In this document: piece by piece, positions 12,501-24,740 of the stretch
How positions within the stretch are numbered: position 1 is the first letter of the stretch
How the letters are laid out: each line of letters opens with the position of its first letter
Assembly (NCBI RefSeq): GCF_000182925.2
Contig: NC_026502.1
Location: forward strand, 372,001-436,000
Direction of reading: 5' to 3'
DNA: 64,000 nucleotides
From: Neurospora crassa OR74A
Lineage: Eukaryota > Ascomycota > Sordariomycetes > Sordariales > Sordariaceae
Position numbers and translations under genes: made by a program
The notes under the pieces: generated by a model
Database searches by the model: none
Seen by the model: the letters and a program-made list of their open reading frames with translations, nothing else
What the model was told of the DNA's origin: nothing

Positions 12501-13200
12501 CCACGGCGTTTTTCTTTCCTGATCTCTTTCAATGCACAGAGGATAGAGTAAACTACCAGCTCTGAAGTTCGCGACCGAGCTCTATGAAAGTTTCAGTTTC
12601 AAGCTCGGCGGTTTGATTACCTCAAGTTCGGCTCGGGCTTGTCGTAGGGCACCTACTTGTCTTCACCGTTTACCGGTTCGGTTGCCTCGTCCGGACCCCA
12701 TCTGCAGTGAGCCGTCTTCTCACACGAGAAACAAACTTTGCTTTTTTCTTCGGTATGGTTTTCTTCATTCATCACACTCCGCAGCCTCAAAGATTAAAAG
12801 TGGCTGTTGCACATCCATCATTTCCATCCAGCGATCTCCTGCACGTCATTTCACACACCACATGCAGTCTCCCAGAAGTCTGGGTATCACTCTCGTTCTT
12901 CTGAGCCATATCACTCCTTACCGTGCCCGACCCTCGCATTTTGACAAGTCGAGGCTCAACTGAAGTGAGCTTTTTGCTTACCTTACTGTACACAGAGAAA
13001 GAGATATATCGATCTCGTCTCGGGATTGCTATTCATGGCCAATCCGTCCATCACTTTTACTGCAAGATTACCTATGATATATTTATTCACAAGCGCCTGG
13101 CTCGCAAGTGTACGCAGTAGATGATTAATCGCCCCCTTGGCAGTCGGGCGTTGAAAGTGGACCGACCGCTGTTCTTCAGCCTATCATCTTATACGAACAC
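9501..13200. other. intergenic, fewer microsatellites; no confident gene
   Basis: Base composition is balanced and GGTA runs are scarce compared with the neighbouring stretches. Several frames of 60-140 codons exist, and one of 255 codons at 11566..12333 is listed separately. No domain, signal peptide or convincing intron pattern was found. It could hold a non-coding transcript or an orphan gene, but nothing in the sequence decides this. Confidence 0.5.
11566..12333 (+). CDS. orphan ORF of 255 codons, doubtful
   Basis: Longest open frame in the 18-kb gene-free stretch. It begins in an acceptable context (TCTGCCATGAAC). The product would be basic, rich in Arg/His/Cys/Trp, with no signal peptide, no membrane segment and no motif I recognise. 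A frame of this length is expected about once by chance in a 64-kb window of ~50% GC read in six frames, so length alone does not support it. It may equally be random, or an exon of a multi-exon gene whose other exons I could not find. Confidence 0.15.
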   Translation: MNTATRQWNLAKARHCDWDGTKSTGHRPFLHYRALRAPPMSPGTVAMLTSGAGPAINPGFHACHDALSLSKLRFCRHQWEGYPYVLSPLDHHEFIPSSSIGLNIHHLGNRDLGEPGTHLRITSEPCRSCYLRRFMGQCGDRQHLFSYLCMRVLSERPDVAPARQISEKKLEKFNNRWKWEMARFLRRYQYIASKSVYTSKRQSSIATRSRTDGARRGIAPIWWWAVATRRLCDGVYCRGRVAEKKPYHYHPISSV

Positions 13201-15721
13201 TCACGAACTTCCACCCACACCTTCAAAGGGAAGGGGGTGATGTTTCTCAGCTCAGCAGGTATAGCCGAAGGTTACCTAGAGGTAGGTATCAGCTCCAACT
13301 TCACAGCCACTTTCCTTTTCTCAGCGGGCACGTAACTTGATCCTCGCAACATGTCAACTTGAAGTCATGACATGTGATCCCAGGTGTGCGCGCAGTCTTG
13401 AGATGTAAGGCATCAAGGTGTGAGAGCAAGTTCGACTACACTAGCCAATGACAAGCGTCAGGAGGGCTAGTGTCATTTAGTATCAGATTAGACCAGACCA
13501 GACCAGACTAGTGTAATGGTCACCTATACAACCTTTACAACCTTTACTAACACAACCTCTACCAACACTTCTACCAACAATAACCGAAGCCGTTGGTTTC
13601 CTAGGTATCAATCTCCCTATCCGGTCGGTCTGGCATATATTTTCTCATCTGTCGTGTGTCTCACACCTTCTCGTCTGATCAACTTACCTAGTCGATCTGC
13701 CCCACCAACCTACTTAGAGGTAGGTAGGTATGCAGCATGTCGACCATGTTCATCAGATCAAGTTGCGTTGCGGCAGCTGGGCTGTCCGCAGCCAAGACTT
13801 TCGGAGCCGGGCTGTGTCTCACCTCTCTACCATACCTCTCGGGTGTGTGGGTGGAGTGGGTCTTACCTTACCACACCCTGATTGCCGTTCATGCTAGTGT
13901 ACTTTACTTTACTATAAGGTATGTCGGTATGTCGGTATGTTGTAGAGGGGGGAGGGAAGGGGAAGAAAAGGGAAGAAAGTGGCTGACTGACTTACTGACT
14001 GGGAGAATGGCCAGAATAGTGGCTGTGTCTCGAGCCTGTCTGTGTTTATATGGGTGTTCATACGGGGTGGTTGTGGTTGAGATATCTTGAGTGTGAGTGT
14101 GAGTGTGAAGCCACACCTAGACCTACGCCTCACCGAGCCATACTGCACCATACCCCATACACACCTCGTCTTGGTGGATGATACTGGGACTCCTGGAGGC
14201 AAACATCCATCCCATTTTCAATATTCCGAGGGCAAAGTCACGATGTTAATACTTACTTCCCGCCGCGCGTTACGGCTTACGGCCACAGCCACGGCCACAG
14301 TTATGGTTACAGCTACGGCTATGGCTTCCTCACCCTCACCTTCGACCTCACCCTCACCCTTGGCCTAACCCCCCAGGTCACGCTCTTTCAGCGATACCAA
14401 CTACCTCCTACCTTTTAACAAGCTAGCTGAACATAACAACACCAAGTGACCAGACCAGATCACTGAACGACTGGCTCTCCGGGCTTGTCAATGACCTTTA
14501 TGAGATTTGGTACCTCCGTATGTGGGTGTGGCACACCCACCAGGAAAATAATGGAAAGTATGAGACTTGCCAGGCTTCATCCGAGTTCGAACCTGGACTT
14601 GCAAGGCAAGTGGAAGGCGAGGCTGCTATCCCCAGGTCAAACCAAGCCAAGCCCCGTCTCGTCTGGTCTGGCATATAGGTACCTTAGTCTTGTTGCCTGA
14701 TTGATACCAGTGGAGTAAGAGTCAGAGGAGAGAGGTGAAGGAATCAAGAGAAGAGGCTGGCTGCCTGAGTGAGTGGATGACTCCCGTCGCTAGGAAAATA
14801 GTCGGAACTATGTGTGGCACATCGACTGGACTGCCAGAGGTATCCTATAGAGGTAGGTAAGTATCACTCCGCTGGGCAGAAGAATAGAGATAGCCAGCCA
14901 GTCTCCTGATGATTAGGTAACTGCTTGTATGAAGATCGGTTGGTCCGGTAGGGTGGAAGGCTGGAAGGCTGGAAGCACGGCTGGCTGGCTGTTATCTCGC
15001 ACCACACACCAACCACCTTTTCTCATGTACATGTAGCAACTGGAGGCAGATGTGAATTTCTACTACCTACACAGATAGAGATTTCGGCCGGTGAAGGGCA
15101 GTATTGATCACACTTTACATTCATTCCTATCACTTTGCGTGAGCGATTAGGTAGGCATCAGGCCACATGGTTCTGGGAATGGGATATGATATCTGATAGG
15201 TAAGAACACGCCGGTTTACTTTTTCATGAATGGGCCTTTTTTTCATTTCCCTCGCCGGTCTCCCAACGACTACACTAGGTAGGTATACGAGTGAGCATCA
15301 ATGGGTTAGGTGGGTTACCATTTGTGACAATCCGGGGTCTTTACGTTGTTTGCTCAGATACCTATGATATGTTATCTGAAGGCGAGATAGACGGCCGTTG
15401 GAATGGATGGATAGAGCTGGGGATAGGTAGGTAGCCTTGTCCATCATACATAGGTACCTACCTCACTTTGTAACAAATAAACAAAAGGACCGTGATACAC
15501 AGGTATAGATGAGCTGGTAGGTAACTGAAGGTTTGCTTAGAATGGCGATAATTACCTCCAGAACTGAATAGGCATTTATCGTCTTTCTTTTTAGTCCTTT
15601 CTTTCAGTCCTATCTTTTAGCTCTTTTGTTTCTTTCAACACACCATCAGAAAAAAGAGCTTGTAAGTAGGTATCTCCCCCCTCCCCAAAAGTAGGTAGGT
15701 ATTTTTCCACTCCAGCATTCC

Positions 15722-15742
15722 TTTTTTTTTTTTTTTTTTTTT
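15722..15742. repeat. T21 homopolymer
   Basis: Uninterrupted T run within a pyrimidine-rich stretch (about 15590-15760). Confidence 0.9.
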
Positions 15743-18730
15743 GCTCTTTTTTCACTTGCGGTTCACTCGGCACCGCAGCTCAAGATGCTGATCTCGGCTT
15801 TCCATCGGCGTTTCATCTAGTCTACGCAGTAGTCTGAGATGCCATGCCTATCCCATACGACCGACGATCTAGCACCTCTATCGCACATGTCAAAATCTTA
15901 CATAAGGTACCTAATGTTTTGTTTTGTTTCAGCAGCAGCTTCGTTCGGCTATTATGGGGTTTTCTATCGTGACTTGTGTTGTATACAGTACACTACGCTC
16001 AACATCCGAAACATTGAAAGGAAAAGCAGGTTTTTTTGTTTTTGGTGGTTTCGATCTCGGGGAATTCTCTTACCACGTGGTGGGGTTCGAAATCAGGATG
16101 TGACGGACGGGTTTTTACCTAGCTGTAGGATGATCTTAGTGTAGTGCAGGCTACAGTAGTGTAGGCCCGGACTGAGCCTTCTCTTTTCTTATTCTTTTTC
16201 TTTTCTTCCTAGTGTACCTAGGCTGACACATACGGGCTACCTCTAACAGCGAGTCGTCCGAGACAATCACCTCCCATCAAGGCTGTGCTTTCCAAGGGGT
16301 TGTTAGATGTACGTACCTTAGGTATGTTCATCTTGGAAATTGGGACGGCATCTTGAATCCAGTTCTTCCCCCCCCTCTGGTTTGTTTGCCGAAATGCTTG
16401 GCACCCATGGCATGGATCAGATGTTGATCCCAAGTCGGAGCCGGAGCTTAGATCCGGAGCTTTCACCTCCCAAGGTCAATTCGGCCGCCCCCTCATTACC
16501 GGTCTCATCAGAGATCAAAGCGTAAATCGCCGAGTCGCTTAGTCTTGATCAACAAAGTCAATACTAGTGATAGTCTCGCGGTCTGGTATACTTTTTGGTA
16601 TGGTGTGGTTTGAGAGGTAGGGCGTTTGGTGGTTTCCGGATGTGCCAAGTTTGGGTATATCCCCTCCGGCCGGTCTAACGCCGGCGAGCTACAACTGCCG
16701 TTCGAGACATGGAAGATGGGTAGCTCGTGCCGTGTGTGGTGATATTATCATGATGATACGCGCAATGGGAGGGAAGTTGGGTGCTACCCTACCTAGGTAG
16801 GTATACTGGGTCGTTATACGAAAACGAGGTTATAAGCATGTGAAAAGGCATTTTGAACAGCTTCAGAAGTAAGCAAAAGGGGCAAACTAACAGATGAGAG
16901 TCAACAAGGGGAAAAAGAAAGAAAAAGTCAAACGTGTCGTCGACAGTGGATTCCCAGTTGCACATGCAAGGAAGAAGGGGTCTTCCATCGGGCCTTTCCC
17001 AGACATTGACTGTGAGGTGGGAATCCCTTCATGCGGGCAGTCCACAGTGGTGTGCAGTGCAGTGCATCATCACGCCGAAGCACTGCCTGCATTCCCTTCC
17101 AAGTCGCACAGCCTGCAAGATTTTAGCGCTGTGATCCACTGATGGACAGTGATCCTTGGGTTGGGTTTCTTGTCGGCTTCCACTGAGGGGAGGTAAGATG
17201 GTGGGGTGCGTTTGGTGCTAACCTCTGTTGGGTGTTTGTTGCCGAGACACTCGCTAGGTGGACTTGGGGAGATTGCGCCTTTCCATGCTCGGCAGGCCTA
17301 GAGGTATCGGGCCACGGCATCACCAACAACACCAAGAAACTCTATGCAACCTCTCGATCTCGATCTCAGTACAGCTTGGAGATGTCAAGTTACTCCCATT
17401 CCCATTCCCATGGTCCTCGTTGGTCAGGGTCCGTAGTCGAGGTTGGGCATAAATAAACACGTGGATAATCACGGGCATCATCACGAGTGAGACATGGAAT
17501 TTGCACATGCTTTTCCCAGAATCCATCTGACTCTCAGCAGCATCCCAGCCAAGCCACCTACCGAATTTGGAGACAGAACGAACAAGCCTCTTCTGCCTGT
17601 CTCCGCGGAGCTGGATCGAAGGATTCGGAGGGAAGAAAGGGACTAGAAAAGGAGGGACGGGATACACGATTGTTGGAAGAAGCCGGGGGGTAACATCAAA
17701 GGGAAGTGTGATAGCGGGGTGTAGGATTTCGAACTGTTTGGTGGGCGGCTTCCAAGTCTGTGATTGCCAAGAGCCTACCTACCTTACCTGTAGGACCGAC
17801 CGAACGAAGAGCAGGCAAAGATTCACACGATCGTAAAAGGTATGAGTCTGGCATTTCCATCTTTCCATCCTTTCGTGTAATTCACATCGTTACAGGTTTT
17901 CTTGATTCCACTGAATTCAACTCGAAATTATGGAAAGATATTGCAAATATACGAATACACCGGTTGAAAAAGAAGCTAGCAAGGAAAGAAAGCTAGTAAC
18001 ATCGGACTACGACGTTCGACACAGTCCCTCACTCACAAACAATGGAAAGCAAGAAAAAAAAGTGACCAAAGTCCAAGGACAACGTTCGACGTCCCCTAAC
18101 CCAAGTCGACCAAGCCACCCAAGTGGCCAATTCCCCCGGATTCCCTGAATCTGGACGCGCTTGCCCTCCTGCGTCCCCGACTGGGCCGGTTCGCTCGGTC
18201 GCTGGTCGCTGGAGGGTCCCCATCGTCATTTGTCCAAAGCGGCCGAAGCGACATCGTCATTTCTGTTTCCCAAGAGCCAAGGTTTGGGCCAAAGAACCCA
18301 AGTGCGCTACATATCCCGAAAAATACCTAGCTATGCCGAGTTGAGGAAACCGGGAAATGTATCGTTTAGTGCCGTCAGTCACACTCACACTTTCCCAAGG
18401 AGTCTCATGTCATGCCCACCTGCAATGAGTGCCATGCCGCCATGTTCTTTCTCGTTTTCCCCGCATGATATTGGCGATAGTAGAGGTAGGGAGCTAACCA
18501 CTACTTACTGTACATATTCCCACCGTCCTCTATTCTACTTCCCGGTTACACTGTCGTATGTGTCGCCTGTTTCCCATACTTTCCTGCCCCCAGTTTCAAC
18601 TTTCCACTTTACTAGTGTAAAGAACGGGAAGAAAAAAATGAGACCGGAAAGCAACATGCTGAATTTCAGCCGGCAAAGACAGACACGGGATGAGAAAGAC
18701 TGGCAATGCAATGCAAGACGGCAAAGAGTG

Positions 18731-18757
18731 TGATTGATTGATTGATTGATTGATTGA
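18731..18757. repeat. (TGAT)n microsatellite
   Basis: Nearly seven TGAT units about 200 bp before the A+T-rich block. Confidence 0.95.
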
Positions 18758-19189
18758 AGCAGCACAGAATGAATGACTGACCAGAAGAAGCTGAGGGGAA
18801 CCGTTCCCACCGCCAAACGCCAGACCCTATCTTGGCATTTCTTGGCATTGGGCATCTCAAACCCCCATTATTTGGGTAAATAGGTTGGGTCAGAAATTGT
18901 AAAAAGGCGATATTTCCGACTTTTGTTAGCCATTTCCTATTGTAAATCTATCCGCGCCGGACCCGAAATAATATTGAATTAAAGCCCTCGAGTAATACTA
19001 TACTGTAATATATAAATTGTACCTAAAAGGATATTATTCGTATAATAATTGTAAATAATAAGCCTACTACTAGTATTATAGCTACTATAGGGATTACCCC
19101 TTAATATATTCGTAAACTTCGCAATTTAACTAACCTTATAGGCGAACTATTTATATAAGGTTATAGTAGTTAAAACGCTAGGAAGCTCC

Positions 19190-20020
19190 TAGAGTAGGCT
19201 ATAGATATATATATTAGTATTATTTACTTTAATATAGCGTTATTAACTATTACGAAGGAAGTATTCGAGTTACTAATATTGAAGTTAGATTTATACCTAA
19301 ATAAAATTCGGGGATTCTTCGTAACTGAATATAATATATATATATCCGAACGAACTATATCAAAGTATTTAAAGGAGGAGCATTAAAATAAAAAGAAGCT
19401 AAAGATAAAGGTAGTTTAATAAATACCTGAATTAGTAATAAAGTAATTATACTGGAATTCGCTTTTTATAATAAAAATATTTGTATTTTATAATAAATCT
19501 AATATAAACTGTAGGGATAATATTCGCTATATTAGTTAGGCCCTAAAAGGAGCTATTCCTATTATTATTAGCTATTTTATTCGTAGCTACTAGTACTATC
19601 TCCTACCTATAATTATAATAAATAGCCTTTTAAAATTACTCGTTTTTAAAGAATAAATAGATAAAGATAGTTTTATTATATAGTTAAGGAATTATATACT
19701 ACCTAAAATAAACCCGTTCTTAAACTATAATAGTATATTAGTAATAAATAATATTAAATAGTATTATAATGCTAATATCCTTATAATATATTGTAATACG
19801 GGTATTCTCCTTTAGTATTTACTATTATACTTACCCGAATATAATTTAATTGAAGTATACTTTAATAATTTTAAATAGTACTTAGAACGTATTTACTGAA
19901 TATATAATAGTAATAATATCCTAAATAAAGACTTTCCTAATTTTCTATATAATATACTATATAGGAGATCGGTACGAAAGTGGAATAAATATGGAGGTAT
20001 TTTAAGTACGTATAATTAAA
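19190..20020 (+). pseudogene. relic of a Tc1/mariner-type (DDE_3, IS630-like) transposase
   Basis: Reading one frame through many stops recovers the family's landmarks in order: ITKEVFELLILKLDLYLNKI (the 'pDLYLDEI' stretch), ISERTISKYLKEEH followed by KKKLKIKV, then FVFYNKS (family FVDES, first catalytic Asp now Asn), LPKINPF and ILVINN (family VMDN, second Asp now Asn), and YLLLYLPEYNLIE (family YLPPYSPDxNPIE). The stops are TAG/TAA where CAG, CAA or TGG are expected, and Asp/Glu became Asn/Lys, all C:G to T:A changes as RIP makes. The product was a DNA transposase acting on its own inverted repeats. It is dead. I could not find the matching terminal repeats. Confidence 0.75.
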
Positions 20021-20350
20021 TATAGAGGGTATTAATAATAAAAAGGATTATTATACTTTTTATTTAAATAAGGTAGTAGAGTATACAGTTAATAGTTATA
20101 TTATTAAGTATAATTTAATTATATTTATAAGTGTAGAGTAGGGAATAGGAATAAGAGTTTTTATTATTATAGTATAATTATTTAAATATATATATTATTT
20201 ATATTTTATCCTAAAATTTATAATATATTCTATTCGTACCCGAAGAGATTCCGAAAGCCAAATTCTATAACTATCTAATATTCAATAATACTACCTACCT
20301 ACTAAAAAAAGAATAAAAAAAAATATAAAAAAAGTAGTTATTAGAAATAG

Positions 20351-20570
20351 GGCGGAGGCTAACTAAGTTATATAATAATTAGCCCTACCCTAAAAAATCT
20401 AACCCGGATAAAGGTAGAAAAAGGAAATAATAGTAAATAAACGGTAATTAATATATAATTAAGAAACCTATAAACTAATATATAAATTAAAATCCGAATA
20501 AATTAGAAGGGGGGGCGGAGGCCGACTAGGTAGTATAATAATTAACCTTACCCCTAAAAATATATTTAGT
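20351..20570. repeat. two degenerate direct copies of a ~50-bp motif
   Basis: The motif starts GGGCGGAGGC, continues through ATAATAATTA and ends with a CCTTACCCCTAAAAA-like tail. Copies begin at about 20351 and 20515, roughly 164 bp apart, with a further GGGGGGCGGAG fragment at about 20835. They may be transposon ends or subterminal repeats. They are unusually GC-rich for this block. Confidence 0.6.
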
Positions 20571-20869
20571 AAATTCTTTAACTATCCTTATTTATAATAT
20601 TGAACTCTAATTTACTAAACTACTTATAATCCTCCTTACTATTGCTATTACCTATAATACTAATATTTTTATTATCTATATAGAGGGGGGTAGCTAGTTA
20701 GGAGCTATAGTAATTAAAATTATTATTAAAAGTATTATAAGAAGTAACGAGGCTTTTTCTGCTAATATAAGGATAAAGGATATAGTAAATATTATTAACC
20801 TATAAATAATTGAATTAGGATAGGGCGTAATTGGGGGGCGGAGTAATTATATATTATAAATTAGATATT

Positions 20870-21610
20870 ATTTAAGAACTCTTTAACTTCGGCGATTTCT
20901 ATTGCTAAAATAATATAATTATTAAATAATGTATATAAAATATTCTTAATAGCTTTATTTAATTTCTCTAATAAGTTAGAATAGGTATTAAGGGTCTATT
21001 TAATTGTAACGAGAATAGTATAGAGGAAAGAAATATTTTAATAAATAATAGTAAGTTTACTAATAGTAATAATAGTAATAGTATTAAGGGGCTCTAATAT
21101 TTTATATTTTTTAGATAAGGAAAAAGTATCGTCCCCGAACGGGGAATTAACGGTATGTAGAGAGCCGAGGTAAATAAGAGTAAGGGGGTTAATATATACC
21201 GAATCCTATTTAGTAGTAATTTTATTTATTTTTAAATAGTAAATATTAAATACCTTTATATTAGAGGTAATAATATTACGGAGGTAAGTAATGGCTATTA
21301 TAAATTTATAATTAATAATAGTTAAATTGCTATTAAAGTACTATTCGCTAATATAGTCCAATTAATAGTAATAATAAGTACCTTAAACCTTAATTAAATA
21401 AATATTAAAATTAAAATAGATATAAAGGGCGAATAGTTATATACCGGGCTCCTAAAAGCAGTAAGCTTTATTATAGCCCTTATAAAATTTAATAAAGGTT
21501 ACAATAATAATACTTAGAATTTTCTTATATAAAAGCTTAATATACTTAATATACTACTTATTTTTATTAGTAATAATAAAATATAATATTTTCTAAAAGT
21601 CTTTCTCTCT
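20870..21610 (-). pseudogene. unidentified RIP-degraded coding frame
   Basis: One minus-strand frame is readable over about 240 codons with few stops, nearly all TAG or TAA, where CAG, CAA or TGG are plausible ancestors. Readable pieces include IIIVTFIKFYKGYNKAY, YKFIIAITYLRNIITSNI and NPLTLIYLGSLHTVN. The last is followed by a GC-richer patch (PFGDD). The other frames are much more interrupted. I do not recognise the family; it is presumably an ORF of the element that forms this part of the block. Confidence 0.4.
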
Positions 21611-22800
21611 ATCGCTTCTCTTCTTATCCTCTTTTACCCTTACTTCCGTATTATATTTATACGTATTCTAACTATCCTTATTCCGGGCCGAAGCCTTAGC
21701 GAATAAGGTAGATAATTTAAATTTAAGGGGTATTGTAAATTAATATTAATTTAAGTAGGGCTTAATAGACGGGTAGTTAAAGGATAGCTAATAGGAAGTT
21801 AATAGGAGGCCGAAGGAAGAGTAATAGACAAAAAATAGATAAAGAATGGAGAGGGCTAAGTAAAATAAATAAAAGAAGAAGAAGAGGGAGAGGAAGGGAG
21901 CGGGCAAAAGATTTAATTATATATTAGATTTGTATAGAAATGCGAAATAGGATGAAAACCGAGGGGTAATTTTATAATATAATTACAATATTATATTATA
22001 AGTAGGTAAATAAATAATTAAATTACTATAGCAATCTACTATAATAGAAGCGAGCGGTATAATATTGTACGTAATATATATAAAATAAATATATTCTTTC
22101 TATTAAATATACGCGATTTAACGGCTAAGTATAATATTACGAGGCGAACGGGTACCTTGCGATATTATATTTAAATAACGTATAAATCCCATTTTTTATA
22201 TATTCCCTTATATTTTAATATATATTTAATTATTATTCTTAGAAATATTGTACTCTTTATATTCGATTAATAGGGTATATTGTATTATTTGGATTATTAT
22301 TATAAAAGTATTACTAACGCTTTAATAGTAATAGTATTATTAATTACTATATCCCGGGTATTTATTAATATTAGGATACTAATAATATAAATTAAAATAG
22401 TATTACTTATTTAAATTTAAGGGTAATAATAATATATTTACTACTTTATTAATAAAATTATAGTATATAATAAGGAATTGCTTTATTAATTAACGGATAG
22501 TTTAGTATAGAGTAAAAAAGTAGCTTATTTGTATAAAGAATTTAGTATTAGCGTTTTTCAATTTATAAAAGGAGTGTAGCGCCCCTAATTCGGGGTTTAT
22601 AATAAATATTAATCGAAGGTTACCCTATATATACTTTGTAATCTTTATTTTACTAGTCCGACCGGTATAATACTATATATAAAAGGCGGCTATCTACTAA
22701 TTAATGAATTCGCTATTACTTAAACTGGGTAGGGCTATAGGCGGCGGTAAGGATAATATAATAGAAAGTGCTATTATTAGTACTATTACTAATAATAGTA

Positions 22801-22991
22801 TTAAAGGGAGGGCGCCCTTAATATTAATAATTTAGGAATAACTATAAAATATATAATTAAAGTACGAAGACGAAGCCGACGAAGGGCCGGTAATTATAAT
22901 ATAAGAGGAGGGAGGGAGGGGGGATTAATATAGAAGTAATAAAAATAGTAAATAAGAAGGGTACTAATAATAAAATGCGCCCTCCCTTAAA
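22801..22991. repeat. short inverted repeat pair, possible degraded small element
   Basis: Arms TTAAAGGGAGGGCGC (22801-22815) and GCGCCCTCCCTTAAA (22977-22991) are near-perfect inverse copies bounding ~190 bp. The core AAGGGAGGGCGC occurs again at about 24800. They could be ends of a MITE-like element or coincidental remains of a repeat family. Confidence 0.45.
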
Positions 22992-24585
22992 TTTCTCTCC
23001 TTAACCGCTATTAATTAGATTAGGATATTAAATAGATTGTTAAGCGTAATATTATTTTAAATAATATTAATATATATAAGTACCTTCCCTTTACCTTTAC
23101 CCTAGTTTCTATTTATTATAATATTACTATTATTATTAATTTTATTCTCCTCTATCTTTATAAACCGCTCTATTAATTAAGAAAGTAGTATATATACTAT
23201 TGTTAAACCTATTTCAATCTCCTTCGCCTACTTCCTAGCTTTATTAAGAGTAAAATAATAGTACGTATTACTCCTATTTATTACGAAGTATAGTAAAGGA
23301 TTAATACTTTTATTATAATTTTTATATTTATACTCTAATTTATATATTTAAGTACTAACGAGGATTCGGAACCCCCTAATACGTATTATAGTATTAGATA
23401 TACTGTTAATTGTAATAGTACTATTATAAATACTTCTAATAGTACCCCCTCTATTATATTATACCGCTACAGCCTCCGCCTATACTATCCGCAATTTATA
23501 ATTATTAAATACATTTAGTATTATAATCTTTAATAATATTATATTCGAAACTAATTTCTAGCCGGAATCTAGCGTTTTTACTAGTATAATTACTAGCGGA
23601 GGAGGGACTACAACTATTAGTATATTAAAATATAGGTTACTAAATTTTAGAAGGTTATAAATACTTTAAATTAGCGTTACTAGTATTAGAATTAATAGAA
23701 TTAAGGCGGACGGAACTTTTAAAAAGCGAAATATATAAATTATATTAAAGTGATAATAGTTAGTTAGAAACTTCTAATATACAAAGGTATATAATATATA
23801 GCCTATATTAAATTACTTATATAGATACTTCGAATCTTCAAATATATTAATTTAATATAAGTAAAGTACCTATTTAAATACACTCGTCCTCTAATTAGTA
23901 AATATAATTATATATTCAATTATATAGAATATAATTTTATTAAGGATTTATACCGCTAGGTAATTGTTGTAAATAGCTTCCTAGAATCCGATTTAAACCG
24001 AATTTAAAGTAATATCGAATTTAGAAGTCGAATTTAAATTAATATAATTGTACTTATTCTATATAATATTAATATTAATTATAATAATTCAATTTACAAA
24101 TAGAAATAATTTAATTTTAAATAACCTAATAATATATATAACATTCGTAATTATTATAATATTAATAGGGATAGGGTTATTATAAGAATAATCTGGGGAC
24201 GAATTTAAATTAAAATTAGTAGGCGTTTCTTAGGGAAGAAGTTTAATAATAGTAGGGATTATATAAATTATTTAAAAAATTTTTATAATTATTATTATTA
24301 CTCGAAGTAGCTTCGTAATAGTAAGTACCTTTATTAGAAGTATTATTATTAAAAATAGCTTTATAATAGAGGGGATTATAGGGGTTGCCCGAAATAGAAT
24401 ATTAAGCGCTTAAATAAACGAATTAATAAATAATAAAAATAAAAATAAATAATCCTAATAGGATAACTACTTTACCTTCTATACTAGTATAGGCTAGTAA
24501 ATAGAGGATATTCGTATTTCTTTATCCTTCCCATTTTTAATTATATTAATTATTATATCTATAAATAGATCCCCTATATTATCCC

Positions 24586-24740
24586 CCTCCTCTTTATCCT
24601 CCTCTTTATCCTCCTCTTTATCTTCTTTATTATTATCCTTTATAAACTTTTACTTATCCTCCTTATTATTATCCTCTACAAACTCTTACTTATCCTCCTT
24701 ATTATTATCCTCTACGGACTTTTATTCTTATTTATCCTCC
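24586..24740. repeat. degenerate tandem repeat (TCCTCCTCTTTA, then 36-bp units)
   Basis: It begins with three 12-bp CCTCCTCTTTAT units and continues with about three ~36-bp units containing TTATTATTATCCTCTAC and ACTTATCCTCC. On the minus strand it reads as Glu/Asp/Lys-rich repeats directly downstream of the only surviving open frame there (24928..24746). It may therefore be a coding repeat of a dead element. Confidence 0.7.

Larger units (their letters stand above)
13201..18960. other. intergenic, microsatellite-rich, up to the A+T-rich island
   Basis: No supportable gene. GGTA/TACC runs recur near 13280, 13720, 14850, 15280, 15430, 15690 and 16790. Other repeats are ACCTTTACA-like units near 13520-13580, GGCCAC/GGTTAC-type units near 14280-14330, CACCCT units near 14330-14360, T21 at 15722-15742 and (TGAT)n at 18731. 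Frames such as 18161..18733 look random. Composition changes sharply to A+T-rich at about 18960. Confidence 0.55.

Noticed and set aside
18161-18733. 190-codon plus-strand ORF beside the RIP block
   Set aside because: No domain, mixed low-complexity, overlapped by equally open frames; probably chance.
22575-22740. possible LTR start (TGTAGCGCCCC followed by a CCCC/GGGG hairpin)
   Set aside because: No second LTR, primer-binding site or reverse transcriptase remnant could be identified nearby.
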